A DNA stretch of 28,679 nucleotides from an uncultured Bacteroides sp. (GTDB lineage Bacteria > Bacteroidota > Bacteroidia > Bacteroidales > UBA932), in the NCBI GenBank assembly GCA_900546925.1, contig UREV01000024.1:1-28679 (forward strand), given 5' to 3'. This document shows, piece after piece, positions 1 to 7,579 of this stretch (position 1 is the stretch's first letter; every line of letters begins with the position of its first letter). Below the pieces are notes generated by a model, which had not been told where the DNA came from, did not search any database, and saw only the letters and a list, made by a program, of their open reading frames with translations. The position numbers and the translations under genes were made by a program.

Positions 1-25
1 AACCCTCAAATAAGCGCTTGCGCTC

Positions 26-55
26 AGCAAGTTTGACAACTTGCGAAACTTGAGT
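26..55 (-). repeat. Dispersed REP-like repeat, copy 1
   Basis: This 30-base stretch is the reverse complement of 22116-22145 with only two differences (TT for CC at 33-34). It contains a small hairpin of its own, GCAAGTT (27-33) with AACTTGC (38-44) around a 4-base loop. A degenerate second arm may lie at 4-17, close to the window edge. It sits about 210 bases upstream of a RAYT-type transposase gene, the usual position for the sequences such enzymes act on. The identity is seen directly; the link to the transposase is inference. Confidence 0.7.
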
Positions 56-91
56 CAATAAGTTTGAATGCCGCGGTACGTCAGAGTCCGC

Positions 92-130
92 AAAGCGAGT
101 TAGGTTATATCGTGCCTGACTCGCTTTTTT
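92..130 (+). terminator. Rho-independent terminator of an upstream gene
   Basis: A 13-base-pair stem (92-104 with 115-127, one G-T pair) closes a 10-base loop, and six T residues (125-130) end the structure on the plus strand. This is a textbook intrinsic terminator. The gene it serves must lie to the left of the window, because no coding frame is visible in 1-91. Confidence 0.8.
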
Positions 131-167
131 GGTAATAAAGGTTATGGAATTCAGTTCGTCAAAAAAT

Positions 168-195
168 GGTGTAAATAATGGCGCTTTTTTACACC
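168..195. repeat. Palindrome A upstream of the RAYT gene
   Basis: GGTGTAAA (168-175) pairs with TTTACACC (188-195) around a 12-base loop that contains GGCGC. A second palindrome with the same ends lies exactly 50 bases downstream. The pair stands within 100 bases of the RAYT start, so REP-type substrate sites or an operator for the gene are both possible. Confidence 0.6.
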
Positions 196-217
196 GTTTA
201 TTCATTTTGATGTGAAT

Positions 218-245
218 GGTGTAAAAAGAGGCCGTTTTTTACACC
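218..245. repeat. Palindrome B upstream of the RAYT gene
   Basis: GGTGTAAAAA (218-227) pairs perfectly with TTTTTACACC (236-245) around the 8-base loop GAGGCCGT. Length (28 bases), outer sequence and a GGC-containing loop match palindrome A. It ends 23 bases before the start codon of the RAYT gene, so it could also affect that gene's expression. Confidence 0.6.
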
Positions 246-268
246 GAATAATAAATTAAGTAATAACT

Positions 269-1042
269 ATGTCGACTTATAGAGAAAAAGAAAACTACTG
301 TCTGCGTTCTTTTGGTGAAAATGGGCCATATTGGCATCTATACACCTCAGGAAAAGAAACTCCGTTAATGTTCCGGAGTCATGATGATTTTGTGTTTGCG
401 ATGAATGTTGTTGCTCAGATGTCACTTGAGTATCAAGACGTAAGAATCCTTACGTTTGAGATAATGGGTAATCATATCCACATTTTGGCAGAGGGACAGT
501 CAGAACGACTTCTAACTGCATTCTCGTTTATAAAAAAACGTCTGTCGAGAGGTATGAAAAGCGGTTTCCCGGATGGACTTCCGGAAGGGTTTTCACCAAC
601 GTTGAAAGAAATCGCAGACATAGATGCTATTCGCAATACTATCGTATATATAAATAGAAATGGCTTTGTGTCCAACCATAATTACACCCCATATAGTTAT
701 CCATGGGGAGCGGGCCCTTATTTCTTCGGATATATGCTGGAAACGACATCGACTTTTCATGATGTTACAACTAAACAAGGTAGAAGTATGTTTCGTGGGC
801 GTATCCCCGAGATTCCTGATAATTGGCCTGTCGTAGATGGTTATGTACTTCCTATTTCATATTGTGCAATTAAGTTTGCAAAAGCCTTGTTTAGACTGGA
901 TCTTGCACGTACTCTTCACTACGACTTTAGGTGTTCGAATGGGCAACTTCGTCGTGTTATCGGGCTTACGCAGTACGAAGTCGATGCATTGTTTTCGAAA
1001 AGTGCCACATCAAGTCTTTGTAATAATGAAATTATCATTTGA
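269..1042 (+). CDS. REP-associated tyrosine transposase (RAYT, Y1_Tnp/IS200-like domain)
   Basis: A 257-residue protein of the HUH single-strand nuclease family. The HUH motif is MGNHIHIL with H69 and H71, which would bind the divalent metal. The catalytic tyrosine is most likely Y127 in IVYINRNGFV, the place where related proteins have Y-I-x-x-N-P. Enzymes of this family cut and join single-stranded DNA at short palindromic (REP) sequences through a phosphotyrosine bond. The C-terminal 100 residues (with GRIPEIPDNWPVVDGY at about 176-191) lie outside the nuclease core and I do not recognise them as a named domain. The gene is complete, is preceded by two 28-base palindromes and a copy of a dispersed repeat, and ends 5 bases from the convergent acyltransferase remnant. 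It is a solo gene, not part of a visible insertion sequence. The family is clear; the exact substrate is inference. Confidence 0.85.
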   Translation: MSTYREKENYCLRSFGENGPYWHLYTSGKETPLMFRSHDDFVFAMNVVAQMSLEYQDVRILTFEIMGNHIHILAEGQSERLLTAFSFIKKRLSRGMKSGFPDGLPEGFSPTLKEIADIDAIRNTIVYINRNGFVSNHNYTPYSYPWGAGPYFFGYMLETTSTFHDVTTKQGRSMFRGRIPEIPDNWPVVDGYVLPISYCAIKFAKALFRLDLARTLHYDFRCSNGQLRRVIGLTQYEVDALFSKSATSSLCNNEIII

Positions 1043-1047
1043 CTTTT

Positions 1048-2094
1048 TTAAACTTTCAGGAACACGTTTTTCTTGTACATGAAGTACAGCATCAGCCAGG
1101 CGGCGGCAAAATAACCGATTTTGAGAATGACCACTCCCAATGCTTCCGGGACCAGTCCAGCTACTCCGCCGAGGAAGAAATTGCCGATCTGTTGAAAGTC
1201 AATGAATCTCTGCGCCAAGTAGATGGTAATCGAATTCATGCCGACTACCTGGAAGAATACGACACCTTTTCTCCAGCCTTTTACATCGATGAGATAATAG
1301 AAAATGGCGAAAATAGCCAGGGAATAAGAGGCCGCGGCAAGGACGAAAGTACTGGTCCATAGATTCTTGATGACAGGAAACCAGATGGACCACAATGCTG
1401 CCGCAACCCCAGTGATGACAGCCGCGCAGAGTAATTTCAATGTCATTTTCTCGCCGCTGTCGTCAGACTCTTTCACATATCTTCCCGTGAACATACCGAG
1501 AAGTGCCGTGACGATGGCCGGTATTGTACTGAGCAATCCCTCAGGGTCGCCATAAGGCTTATATGCATGATTCCCAAGAATGATTCTGTCAATGTAGTAT
1601 GATATATTGCCCATCTTTGACAATGAATCGGATCCGGCAGGCGCATCTGGTGCGATGGTGAATTTCAACAAGAAAAAGTAGCCGATGAGGATTCCGGCAG
1701 CGATACCATACTGTGTCTTTCTACCTGTATAGCAGTAAATTATAGCGGCCAGTGCCCAAGCGATTCCGATTCTTCCCAATACGCTCATGAATCTCAGTGT
1801 TGAAAAGTGGAACTGGAAAAGCCCCTGGTAAACGAGCCCGAGAAAGAACAATATGCACGCCCGTTTGAGAACATCTTTAGTCAGATTCCCTTTAGACATC
1901 CCCTTTTCCAGTTTCTTTGCAGAAGAGAATGGAAATGTCATGCCCGATATGAACAGAAATAGCGCAAATATAGTGTCGTGGTGATGGAATCCCTCCCATT
2001 TCACATGCTTCATTTGCATGGCCAGCCATGAAGTGTCCCCGTCAGGAAATAGTGCACAAATACTTATGATGATTCCGCTCAGGTGCTTCTCAAT
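1048..2094 (-). pseudogene. 5'-truncated membrane acyltransferase (DUF5009 / HGSNAT-like)
   Basis: From about 2094 downward the frame encodes a multi-pass membrane protein related to the heparan-alpha-glucosaminide N-acetyltransferase-like family of Bacteroidales (DUF5009). Typical parts are VKWEGFHHHDTIFALFLFIS after the first hydrophobic segment, DPEGLLSTIPAIVTALLGMF in the middle and an intact end YFMYKKNVFLKV. Family members begin with a SLDALRGFDMF-like sequence and the first half of a membrane helix. Here that part is missing: the frame continues upstream into arginine-rich sequence that overlaps the end of the neighbouring hydrolase gene, and its only far-upstream start is a TTG at 2184 inside that gene. 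The first in-frame ATG codons are at 2019 and 2013, after the first membrane segment. I therefore call it a decayed gene; no stop or frameshift interrupts the rest. A translated but shortened protein cannot be excluded. Confidence 0.65.
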
Positions 2095-2137
2095 TCGCGT
2101 CCTGAGTTCCGCTTCCTGACGCCCCGGCGCCGCCCCT

Positions 2138-3022
2138 CTACACCAGCCGCCACGCCGAAATCTCCCGGCTGAGCACCTCGTCAAGCGGCGGCAAACTCTT
2201 GTCCGTCAGCCACTTCTCATATTTGAGAGCATCCTGCGATCCCCAATCGATCAGCTGCTTGATATGCTGAAGACACATGAACTCCAGCAACTCATGAAAA
2301 CGCACCCCGTGATTCGGCTCCTTCAAATGCGCCAACTCGTGCAAAATCACATAATCGCACAGCGGCTCCGGCAAACGGATCAGATTCAGATTCAAATTAA
2401 TATTCCCAGCCCTCGAACAACTGCCCCAATTCGAAGAATTATGCTTCACAGTCAGCCGCTTGAACACAAATCCATAATCCTTGGCCAATAAATCCAACTT
2501 CTGCCCCAGCAGAATCTTCGCCTCCTCACGCAAAACATCCACCAAAATCTTTCTCAGCCCCACCTGAGAAGCACCCCTTGGAAAAGTGACAGTCTTGAGC
2601 ACTATTGGCCTGTCCAGACTCAGCCACATGACCGCACCCTGCGAAGGATCGACATTCTCGCACTTTAACTTCGCGACCACACGACCCTCCTCAGCCTCAC
2701 TGTCACCCTCGACAAATAATATCTTGGAAACCAACGTCTTGACACAAGTCCCGTCCACAATCTCACCGACTGCAGTACCCCCGAGCTCCGCATTATCTGC
2801 CTTCAAATCCTGCCGTTTCAGCGCCTCCCGAATCCAGTCCCGCCTCTTTTCCATGTAACTAATTCCGTCTTGGTAAGATACGCCCCATGGTACCGTAACC
2901 GAAATACGACTTCCATAACGATTACCCGAACCGCGCACCCGAATACTGATAGCCCGGCTTCGCGCATTCTTCCGCAGAATCACAATCCCGAACTCAGGAT
3001 CTTTGTAAGCCCGCTCCGTCAT
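2138..3022 (-). CDS. YgjP-like zinc-dependent metallohydrolase (DUF45, SprT/M48-like)
   Basis: A 294-residue protein with the HELAH zinc-binding motif at residues 228-232 and a third histidine candidate in NHGVRFHELL (H238). Just before it stands the family's conserved block NSSNWGSCS (195-203), and the N-terminal half has the usual R-x-R and W-I-rich pattern (RRDWIREALKR). YgjP/DUF45 proteins resemble SprT and M48 peptidases; their cellular substrate is not established, so none is assigned. At 294 residues it is somewhat longer than the usual 230-250, mostly through the segment at about 75-150. Its ATG overlaps the TGA of truB (ATGA), indicating translational coupling in the gltX operon. No signal peptide is visible, so it is probably cytoplasmic. 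Confidence 0.85.
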   Translation of the reverse strand: MTERAYKDPEFGIVILRKNARSRAISIRVRGSGNRYGSRISVTVPWGVSYQDGISYMEKRRDWIREALKRQDLKADNAELGGTAVGEIVDGTCVKTLVSKILFVEGDSEAEEGRVVAKLKCENVDPSQGAVMWLSLDRPIVLKTVTFPRGASQVGLRKILVDVLREEAKILLGQKLDLLAKDYGFVFKRLTVKHNSSNWGSCSRAGNINLNLNLIRLPEPLCDYVILHELAHLKEPNHGVRFHELLEFMCLQHIKQLIDWGSQDALKYEKWLTDKSLPPLDEVLSREISAWRLV

Positions 3023-3936
3023 TCCGAAACCGCCTCCCGGAAAATGCCTGTCGCCTGGGTTATGGTCAATGCTTTGGAAACTTCGAACCCTCCTGTCCTT
3101 GTCCTGCGAAGTCCGTCCAGATGAGCCCCGGAACCCAGAGCTTCACCCAGATCTCTTGCCAATGCTCTGATATATGTGCCTTTAGAACATGCTACACGGA
3201 TATCAGCATGGGGCAAATGCAACGCCCTGTTATCTGTAACGTTAATCCTGCTGTTGCGGAGATTCACTGAGCCGTCGGGATTGTGAAGACTGGCGTCGCA
3301 CTGCTCAAGACTGTCGGCGGGAATGCCGTCAGGACAGAAGCGGATAAGGTCAATGTCTATGATATTGATGAGTTGCCTGCTGAGCGTCTCCACGGCGGAA
3401 TGGTCGAAGCCGACAGGTTCAGCTTTCTGCGCATGCATCCGTTTCCACGCCTTCCGTGCCAGCTCATACGCCCGCACACCATCCACCGACTTCGCCGAAA
3501 AAAGCGGCGCCACCTGCTCCTGCTCCCCAAGAAAACCCGGCAATGCCGCCCTTAGCGCAGCCTCGCTGACTCCGTCAGTAGGATAGGTCTGGTCAATGTC
3601 TTTTTCCAGGTCGTAAGACGGGGTAGTGGCCCCGAAAGTGATGCCCGCAATGTATTCTTTCTCATGCTTTTGCAACTCTTCAGCCATCTTCGTGGCCTTA
3701 CCTATGCACACGAGAAGGACTCCTGTGGCCAGAGGGTCCAGCGTCCCTGCATGACCCACTTTCAGATTCTTCTTGTGGAAATGTCTGCATGCACACCACT
3801 TGACCTTACGGATGACATCTGCGGAAGTCCATCTGTAAGGCTTGTCTATCGGAACAATAATCCCCTCCGGATAATCATCGATGTTTCCGGAGAGGATCAG
3901 TTCTTTTATGTTTTCTTTATCTAAAACAAATGCCAT
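3019..3936 (-). CDS. truB: tRNA pseudouridine(55) synthase TruB
   Basis: TruB converts U55 in the T-loop of tRNAs to pseudouridine. The catalytic aspartate is in GHAGTLDPLATG (D67 counted from the ATG at 3936); KEYIAGITFG and CSKGTYIRALARDLGEALG are the other conserved blocks. The protein is 305 residues, longer than common Bacteroidota TruB (about 230-250), mainly through an insertion around residues 200-243 (FCPDGIPADSLEQCDASLH and following). I chose the ATG at 3936, which overlaps the rpiB stop codon as TAATG; a TTG at 3945 would add three residues. Coupled to rpiB upstream and to the YgjP-like gene downstream (ATGA overlap). Confidence 0.95.
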   Translation of the reverse strand: MAFVLDKENIKELILSGNIDDYPEGIIVPIDKPYRWTSADVIRKVKWCACRHFHKKNLKVGHAGTLDPLATGVLLVCIGKATKMAEELQKHEKEYIAGITFGATTPSYDLEKDIDQTYPTDGVSEAALRAALPGFLGEQEQVAPLFSAKSVDGVRAYELARKAWKRMHAQKAEPVGFDHSAVETLSRQLINIIDIDLIRFCPDGIPADSLEQCDASLHNPDGSVNLRNSRINVTDNRALHLPHADIRVACSKGTYIRALARDLGEALGSGAHLDGLRRTRTGGFEVSKALTITQATGIFREAVSE

Positions 3937-4367
3937 TATTTGCAAGGGATTTTCTCGATGCGGCGCTCGTGTCTTCCGCCCTCGAATTCTGTCTCAAGCC
4001 ATGTCTTGGTGATTTCCTGAACCATCTTATATGAGATGAAACGTGCAGGCATCACAAGCACATTCGCATTGTTGTGAGCCTTTACAAGCTTAGCTATCTC
4101 AGTACCCCAAGCGAGACCTGCACGGATTCCCTGGTGCTTGTTGAGAGTTATGGCCATGCCGTTTCCGGTTCCGCACATTGCGATTCCGCAGTCTACCTCA
4201 CCTTTCTCCACTGCAATTGCAAGAGGGTGAGCTACATCCGGATAATCCATGCTCTCCTCGGAGTGTGTTCCGAAGTCTACCATTTCATATCCCTGTTTCT
4301 CGAGATAGGGGATAAGCTTGCTCTTGTACTCAAATCCAGCGTGATCGCTGCAAATTCCGATTTTCAT
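3936..4367 (-). CDS. rpiB: Ribose-5-phosphate isomerase B
   Basis: A 143-residue RpiB/LacAB-family protein that interconverts ribose 5-phosphate and ribulose 5-phosphate in the pentose phosphate pathway. Visible motifs: SDHAG (D8, H9) for sugar binding, the active-site cysteine C65 followed by the anion-binding loop GTGNG (66-70), H98 in AHNNANVL, and GRHERRIEKI near the C-terminus (131-140) for phosphate contacts. Length is normal. It lies 33 bases after gltX and its stop codon overlaps the truB start, so it is part of the same transcript. An allose-6-phosphate isomerase role is possible for this family, but no allose genes are nearby. Confidence 0.95.
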   Translation of the reverse strand: MKIGICSDHAGFEYKSKLIPYLEKQGYEMVDFGTHSEESMDYPDVAHPLAIAVEKGEVDCGIAMCGTGNGMAITLNKHQGIRAGLAWGTEIAKLVKAHNNANVLVMPARFISYKMVQEITKTWLETEFEGGRHERRIEKIPCK

Positions 4368-4400
4368 TGTGTGTCAGTTATTTAGAGTTGTGTTATTGGG

Positions 4401-6155
4401 TTATTCTTTTCCAAGTCGCTCTCCTGCATAATCCATACGGGCTCTGAACTCCTCCTTTCCGATGAAAGAAAGAATGTCAGCGATTCCGAGACCGCTTGCA
4501 GCTCCTGTGATTGCAAGACGAATGCAGTTCATGACCTTGCCCATCGGCCAACCCTGTTCGCGGATGAAATCCTCCAGGCATGGTTCAATGTTCTCTTTCG
4601 TGAATGCACCGTCGAATCCGCACACATGCTCAGTAACCTGATATGCAGGCTGATAGCCCTCAGGTTTCCAGAACTTGTCAGCATCCTTTGCCAAGAACGG
4701 TGCTGTAAGACTGTCGTCGAATACCTTCGCGCGAGGGTCTGCCGCACGTCTAGGGTCAGAAGGTTTTGCCGCTTCAGCTGCCGCTCCGGACTTGATTCCG
4801 AACTGCTCATATTCTACAGGGGATACGAACAGGCAAGAAGCGTTCAGCCAAATATCTTTAACGAAAGAAGCTCTTTCCTTTACGAAAGCAACTACTTCGT
4901 GTACATATTCTTTAGTTACGATATGGTTCTTGAAATCCACACCCTTACCGGCGAACTGTGCGCCTGCTGTCAATGCACATTTAGGACAATCCACCACGTT
5001 TATTCCATGTTCTTCGAGAACCGGGATAAACAAGTCTGTGAGTTCGTCATCGGATTTCATCCTGAGATATTCCTTGTTGTACCATTTCGCTTTCTCAGGG
5101 TTGAATCTTGCTCCTGATTTTATCACGCGGTCCAGTGAGAAGACTTTTATGAGCTCATCCAAACTGAAGATTTCCTGATCGTTACCGGGGTTCCAGCCAA
5201 GCATGGCAAGCATGTTTACGAAAGCCTCAGGGAAATATCCGTCCTCACGATAGCCATGAGAAACCTCTCCTTCAGCATTGACCCATCTTAGAGGGAAAAC
5301 CGGGAAGCCGAGACGGTCGCCGTCGCGCTTGCTGAGCTTGCCCTTTCCGTCAGGCTTGAGCAGCAGCGACAGGTGTGCGAAACGTGGCATGGTCTCCTCC
5401 CATCCGAAAGCCTTGTAAAGCATATAGTGCAGCGGCAGGGAAGGAAGCCATTCCTCACCTCTGATAACCTCGGTGATTTCCATAAGGTGGTCATCTACAA
5501 TGTTTGCGAGGTGATATGTCGGGAGTTCGTCGGCTCTTTTCCAGAGAACTTTGTCATCCAAGGTGTCAGTGTTTACCTCGATGTGTCCACGGATGAGGTC
5601 ATCCATCTTCACGATGGTGTTTACCGGCATCTTGAAGCGGATGGTCCAGCAGTCTGTGGTCTCCAACAGTTCCTTTACCTCGTCTTCCGGCAGGGTGAGG
5701 GAGTTGCGGAGCTCCATTCTGGTTTCCTGGTTATAGATGAATGTCTTTCCTGCAGCCTCTGCCTCAGCGCGTTTCGCTTCGAGCTCTTCTGCTGTATCGA
5801 ATGCATAATAAGCATAACCGTTCTCTATGAGCTGGTCTGCATATTTGCGATAAATGCCTTTTCGCTGAGACTGACGATATGGAGCATGAGGATGTCTTTC
5901 TGAAGGAGTCTCCACTACGTTTCCGTTCTCGTCCACGCCTTCGTCAGCACGTATTCCGCACCAGTTGAGTGCTTCGATGATATATTTTTCGGCTCCGGGT
6001 ACGAATCTGTGAGAATCTGTATCCTCTATTCTTATAATGAAGTCACCTCCGTTCTGCTTTGCGAACAGGTAGTTGTAAAGCGCCGTACGGACTCCACCCA
6101 TGTGGAGAGGTCCGGTAGGTGATGGTGCAAATCTGACTCTTGTCTTTCTTTCCAT
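4401..6155 (-). CDS. gltX: Glutamyl-tRNA synthetase
   Basis: A class I aminoacyl-tRNA synthetase of 584 residues that charges tRNA-Glu. The HIGH-type motif is PLHMGG (16-21) within FAPSPTGPLHMGGVRTALYN, and the KMSKS-type motif is KLSKR (273-277). The protein is about 75 residues longer than typical Bacteroidota GltX (about 505). The most obvious extra piece is at residues 452-482 in the anticodon-binding half (positions 4710-4802), rich in A, K, P, R and D with DPRRAADPR; a smaller one may lie near residues 78-92. All catalytic blocks are present, so it is very probably functional. It is the first gene of the gltX-rpiB-truB operon, with a candidate promoter 45 bases upstream of the ATG. Confidence 0.95.
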   Translation of the reverse strand: MERKTRVRFAPSPTGPLHMGGVRTALYNYLFAKQNGGDFIIRIEDTDSHRFVPGAEKYIIEALNWCGIRADEGVDENGNVVETPSERHPHAPYRQSQRKGIYRKYADQLIENGYAYYAFDTAEELEAKRAEAEAAGKTFIYNQETRMELRNSLTLPEDEVKELLETTDCWTIRFKMPVNTIVKMDDLIRGHIEVNTDTLDDKVLWKRADELPTYHLANIVDDHLMEITEVIRGEEWLPSLPLHYMLYKAFGWEETMPRFAHLSLLLKPDGKGKLSKRDGDRLGFPVFPLRWVNAEGEVSHGYREDGYFPEAFVNMLAMLGWNPGNDQEIFSLDELIKVFSLDRVIKSGARFNPEKAKWYNKEYLRMKSDDELTDLFIPVLEEHGINVVDCPKCALTAGAQFAGKGVDFKNHIVTKEYVHEVVAFVKERASFVKDIWLNASCLFVSPVEYEQFGIKSGAAAEAAKPSDPRRAADPRAKVFDDSLTAPFLAKDADKFWKPEGYQPAYQVTEHVCGFDGAFTKENIEPCLEDFIREQGWPMGKVMNCIRLAITGAASGLGIADILSFIGKEEFRARMDYAGERLGKE

Positions 6156-6199
6156 AGTACTCTCTTTTGTGGCCGTTACTCGACCCGCTTATATATCTT

Positions 6200-6208
6200 G
6201 CAAAAATA
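6200..6208 (-). promoter_or_regulatory. Candidate gltX promoter (-7 element)
   Basis: On the minus strand this is TATTTTTGC, a full match to the Bacteroidota -7 pattern TAnnTTTG plus the common C. It would start transcription near 6193, leaving a leader of roughly 38 bases before gltX. No good -33 TTTG is seen at the right distance, so confidence is limited. The element is embedded in the T-run of the ftsZ terminator. Confidence 0.4.
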
Positions 6209-6256
6209 ACTCAATTTTCGCAAGATTACTAACTTCTTACGAAAATTGAGTTATTT
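6209..6256 (+). repeat. Dispersed REP-like repeat, copy 2 (diverged)
   Basis: The left arm starts ACTCAATTTTCGCAAG, against ACTCAAGTTTCGCAAG at 22116-22131, one difference in 16; over 27 aligned bases I count about 21 matches. Unlike copy 3, both arms here are short-spaced and perfectly complementary. The match could be a degenerate family member or one that has been reshaped into a terminator. Confidence 0.5.
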
Positions 6257-6285
6257 GATATGCTTGGGCAAGCGCTGAATGCTTG

Positions 6286-7551
6286 CTAGTTTTGTTCCGG
6301 AGCCTGATGACGTACCACACGTCTGATGGCCGCAGTGTTCACCAGTTCGCTCTTGTCAGCGCGGCTGTCCACAAGCAGGACAGGCTTTGATTCGAAATGG
6401 AAATGAGGCATGTTCTCGGTCGTGTTGTAACTTATCTTGTTTATATAGGCATCCTCCAGAAGCGGAATCTCTCCGCTCGGATTCTTGAACTCGTCCCTAT
6501 ATGTAAAATCTTTGTTGATAACGATAAGCTTACCGTAATCCGTTCCCGTAAGTTCGGAGATGTTTGTGTGGAAACCTGTGGCTATCACTGTGATATGAAT
6601 CGTGTCTCCCACATTCGGATCATCATCCCAGATAAGTCCGCGCTTGGATTTGTCCACGATTCCGGTATAGTCTGAAATAAGGTCACTTATCTGTCCGAAC
6701 TCTTTCATCGTAAGACCCTGCTTATTCTTGCCTGCAGTGACATTGACAAGAAGATTCTTGGCGGTCTTCAGGTCGAAATCATTCAGGAGAGGCGACTCGA
6801 GAGCCTCCTTGACGGCCTGTTCCAGACGGTCTTTGCCGGTTCCTGTGCCGCAGCCCATCAGTGCCATTCCGCTGTTTTTCATCATGGTGATGACATCTTG
6901 GAAATCGACATTGATATAACCCGGCTTCTTTATAATCTCGATGATTCCTCTCACGGCGGTGGCGAGGACTTCGTCAGCCTTCGGCCAGGCGTCCTGCAGG
7001 AGCTCTTCGCCGAAGAACGAGTAGAGCTTCTGGTTGTTTATGATTAGCAGACTGTCCACATTGCGCTCCAGTTCGTGGATACCGTCGCTGGCTTTCGAAA
7101 GTGCCTGACGGCCTTCGTTCTGGAACGGAAGTGTCACGACAGCGACTGTGAGGATGCCGCGGTCCTTTGCCATTTTGGCGATTACCGGCGATGCTCCAGT
7201 GCCTGTTCCTCCTCCGAGTCCGGCAGTTATGAACAGCATCTTGGTTCCGGAGTCCAACACCTTTTCCGCGATGATGTCCTGCGATTCGAGGGCTGCTTTC
7301 CTTGCCTTAGAAGGTACGGTACCTGCTCCGAGGCCGTCTCCAAGCGGAACCTTAACCGGCACGTTGCTTTTTTCCAATGCCTGTGAGTCCGTGTTGCAGA
7401 CGATGAAACTGCAACCCTGGATTTTCTGGTTGTACATGTATGTTACGGCGTTACATCCGCCGCCACCGACTCCGATGACTTTAATCATGGAATTTTCAGG
7501 CACCCAGTCTGAAGGGGTGACTATATCTGCGTTGTCTAAAAAATCCGTCAT
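6286..7551 (-). CDS. ftsZ: Cell division protein FtsZ
   Basis: The tubulin-like GTPase that forms the division ring. The nucleotide-binding loop is GVGGGGCNAV (27-36), with a cysteine where most FtsZ have serine or alanine, and the tubulin signature is GGGTGTG (113-119) in ITAGLGGGTGTGASPVI. The T7-loop region NVDFQDVITMMKNSG provides the acidic residue for GTP hydrolysis. Length is 421. After the globular core (to about 325) come roughly 95 residues ending AAIRRVVRHQAPEQN; an arginine-rich end is present, but I do not see the canonical DIPxFLR-type tail peptide. It is the last dcw gene, 28 bases after ftsA, followed by a strong terminator. Confidence 0.97.
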   Translation of the reverse strand: MTDFLDNADIVTPSDWVPENSMIKVIGVGGGGCNAVTYMYNQKIQGCSFIVCNTDSQALEKSNVPVKVPLGDGLGAGTVPSKARKAALESQDIIAEKVLDSGTKMLFITAGLGGGTGTGASPVIAKMAKDRGILTVAVVTLPFQNEGRQALSKASDGIHELERNVDSLLIINNQKLYSFFGEELLQDAWPKADEVLATAVRGIIEIIKKPGYINVDFQDVITMMKNSGMALMGCGTGTGKDRLEQAVKEALESPLLNDFDLKTAKNLLVNVTAGKNKQGLTMKEFGQISDLISDYTGIVDKSKRGLIWDDDPNVGDTIHITVIATGFHTNISELTGTDYGKLIVINKDFTYRDEFKNPSGEIPLLEDAYINKISYNTTENMPHFHFESKPVLLVDSRADKSELVNTAAIRRVVRHQAPEQN

Positions 7552-7579
7552 GATGTTCCTTCTCCCTTATATTGCAGTT

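Larger units (their letters stand above)
6200..6256 (-). terminator. Terminator at the end of the dcw cluster
   Basis: A perfect 17-base inverted repeat, AAATAACTCAATTTTCG (6204-6220) and its complement at 6240-6256, encloses a 19-base loop that can pair a little further. On the minus strand the stem is followed by TTATTTTTG, giving the U-run of an intrinsic terminator 30 bases after the ftsZ stop. A smaller hairpin, GCAAGC (6268-6273) with GCTTGC (6281-6286), lies between. Because the stem is palindromic it may also act as a member of the repeat family listed separately. Confidence 0.75.

Noticed and set aside
269..1042. Complete IS200/IS605 insertion sequence
   Set aside because: The protein is of the solo RAYT type, and I see no flanking left and right IS ends or accessory tnpB gene.
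2095..2184. Extension of the acyltransferase frame up to a TTG at 2184
   Set aside because: The added residues are arginine-rich, lie partly inside the hydrolase gene and do not resemble the family N-terminus.
5373..5903. Plus-strand 176-codon open frame inside gltX
   Set aside because: It is the shadow of the well-conserved gltX coding sequence on the other strand, with no recognisable domain.
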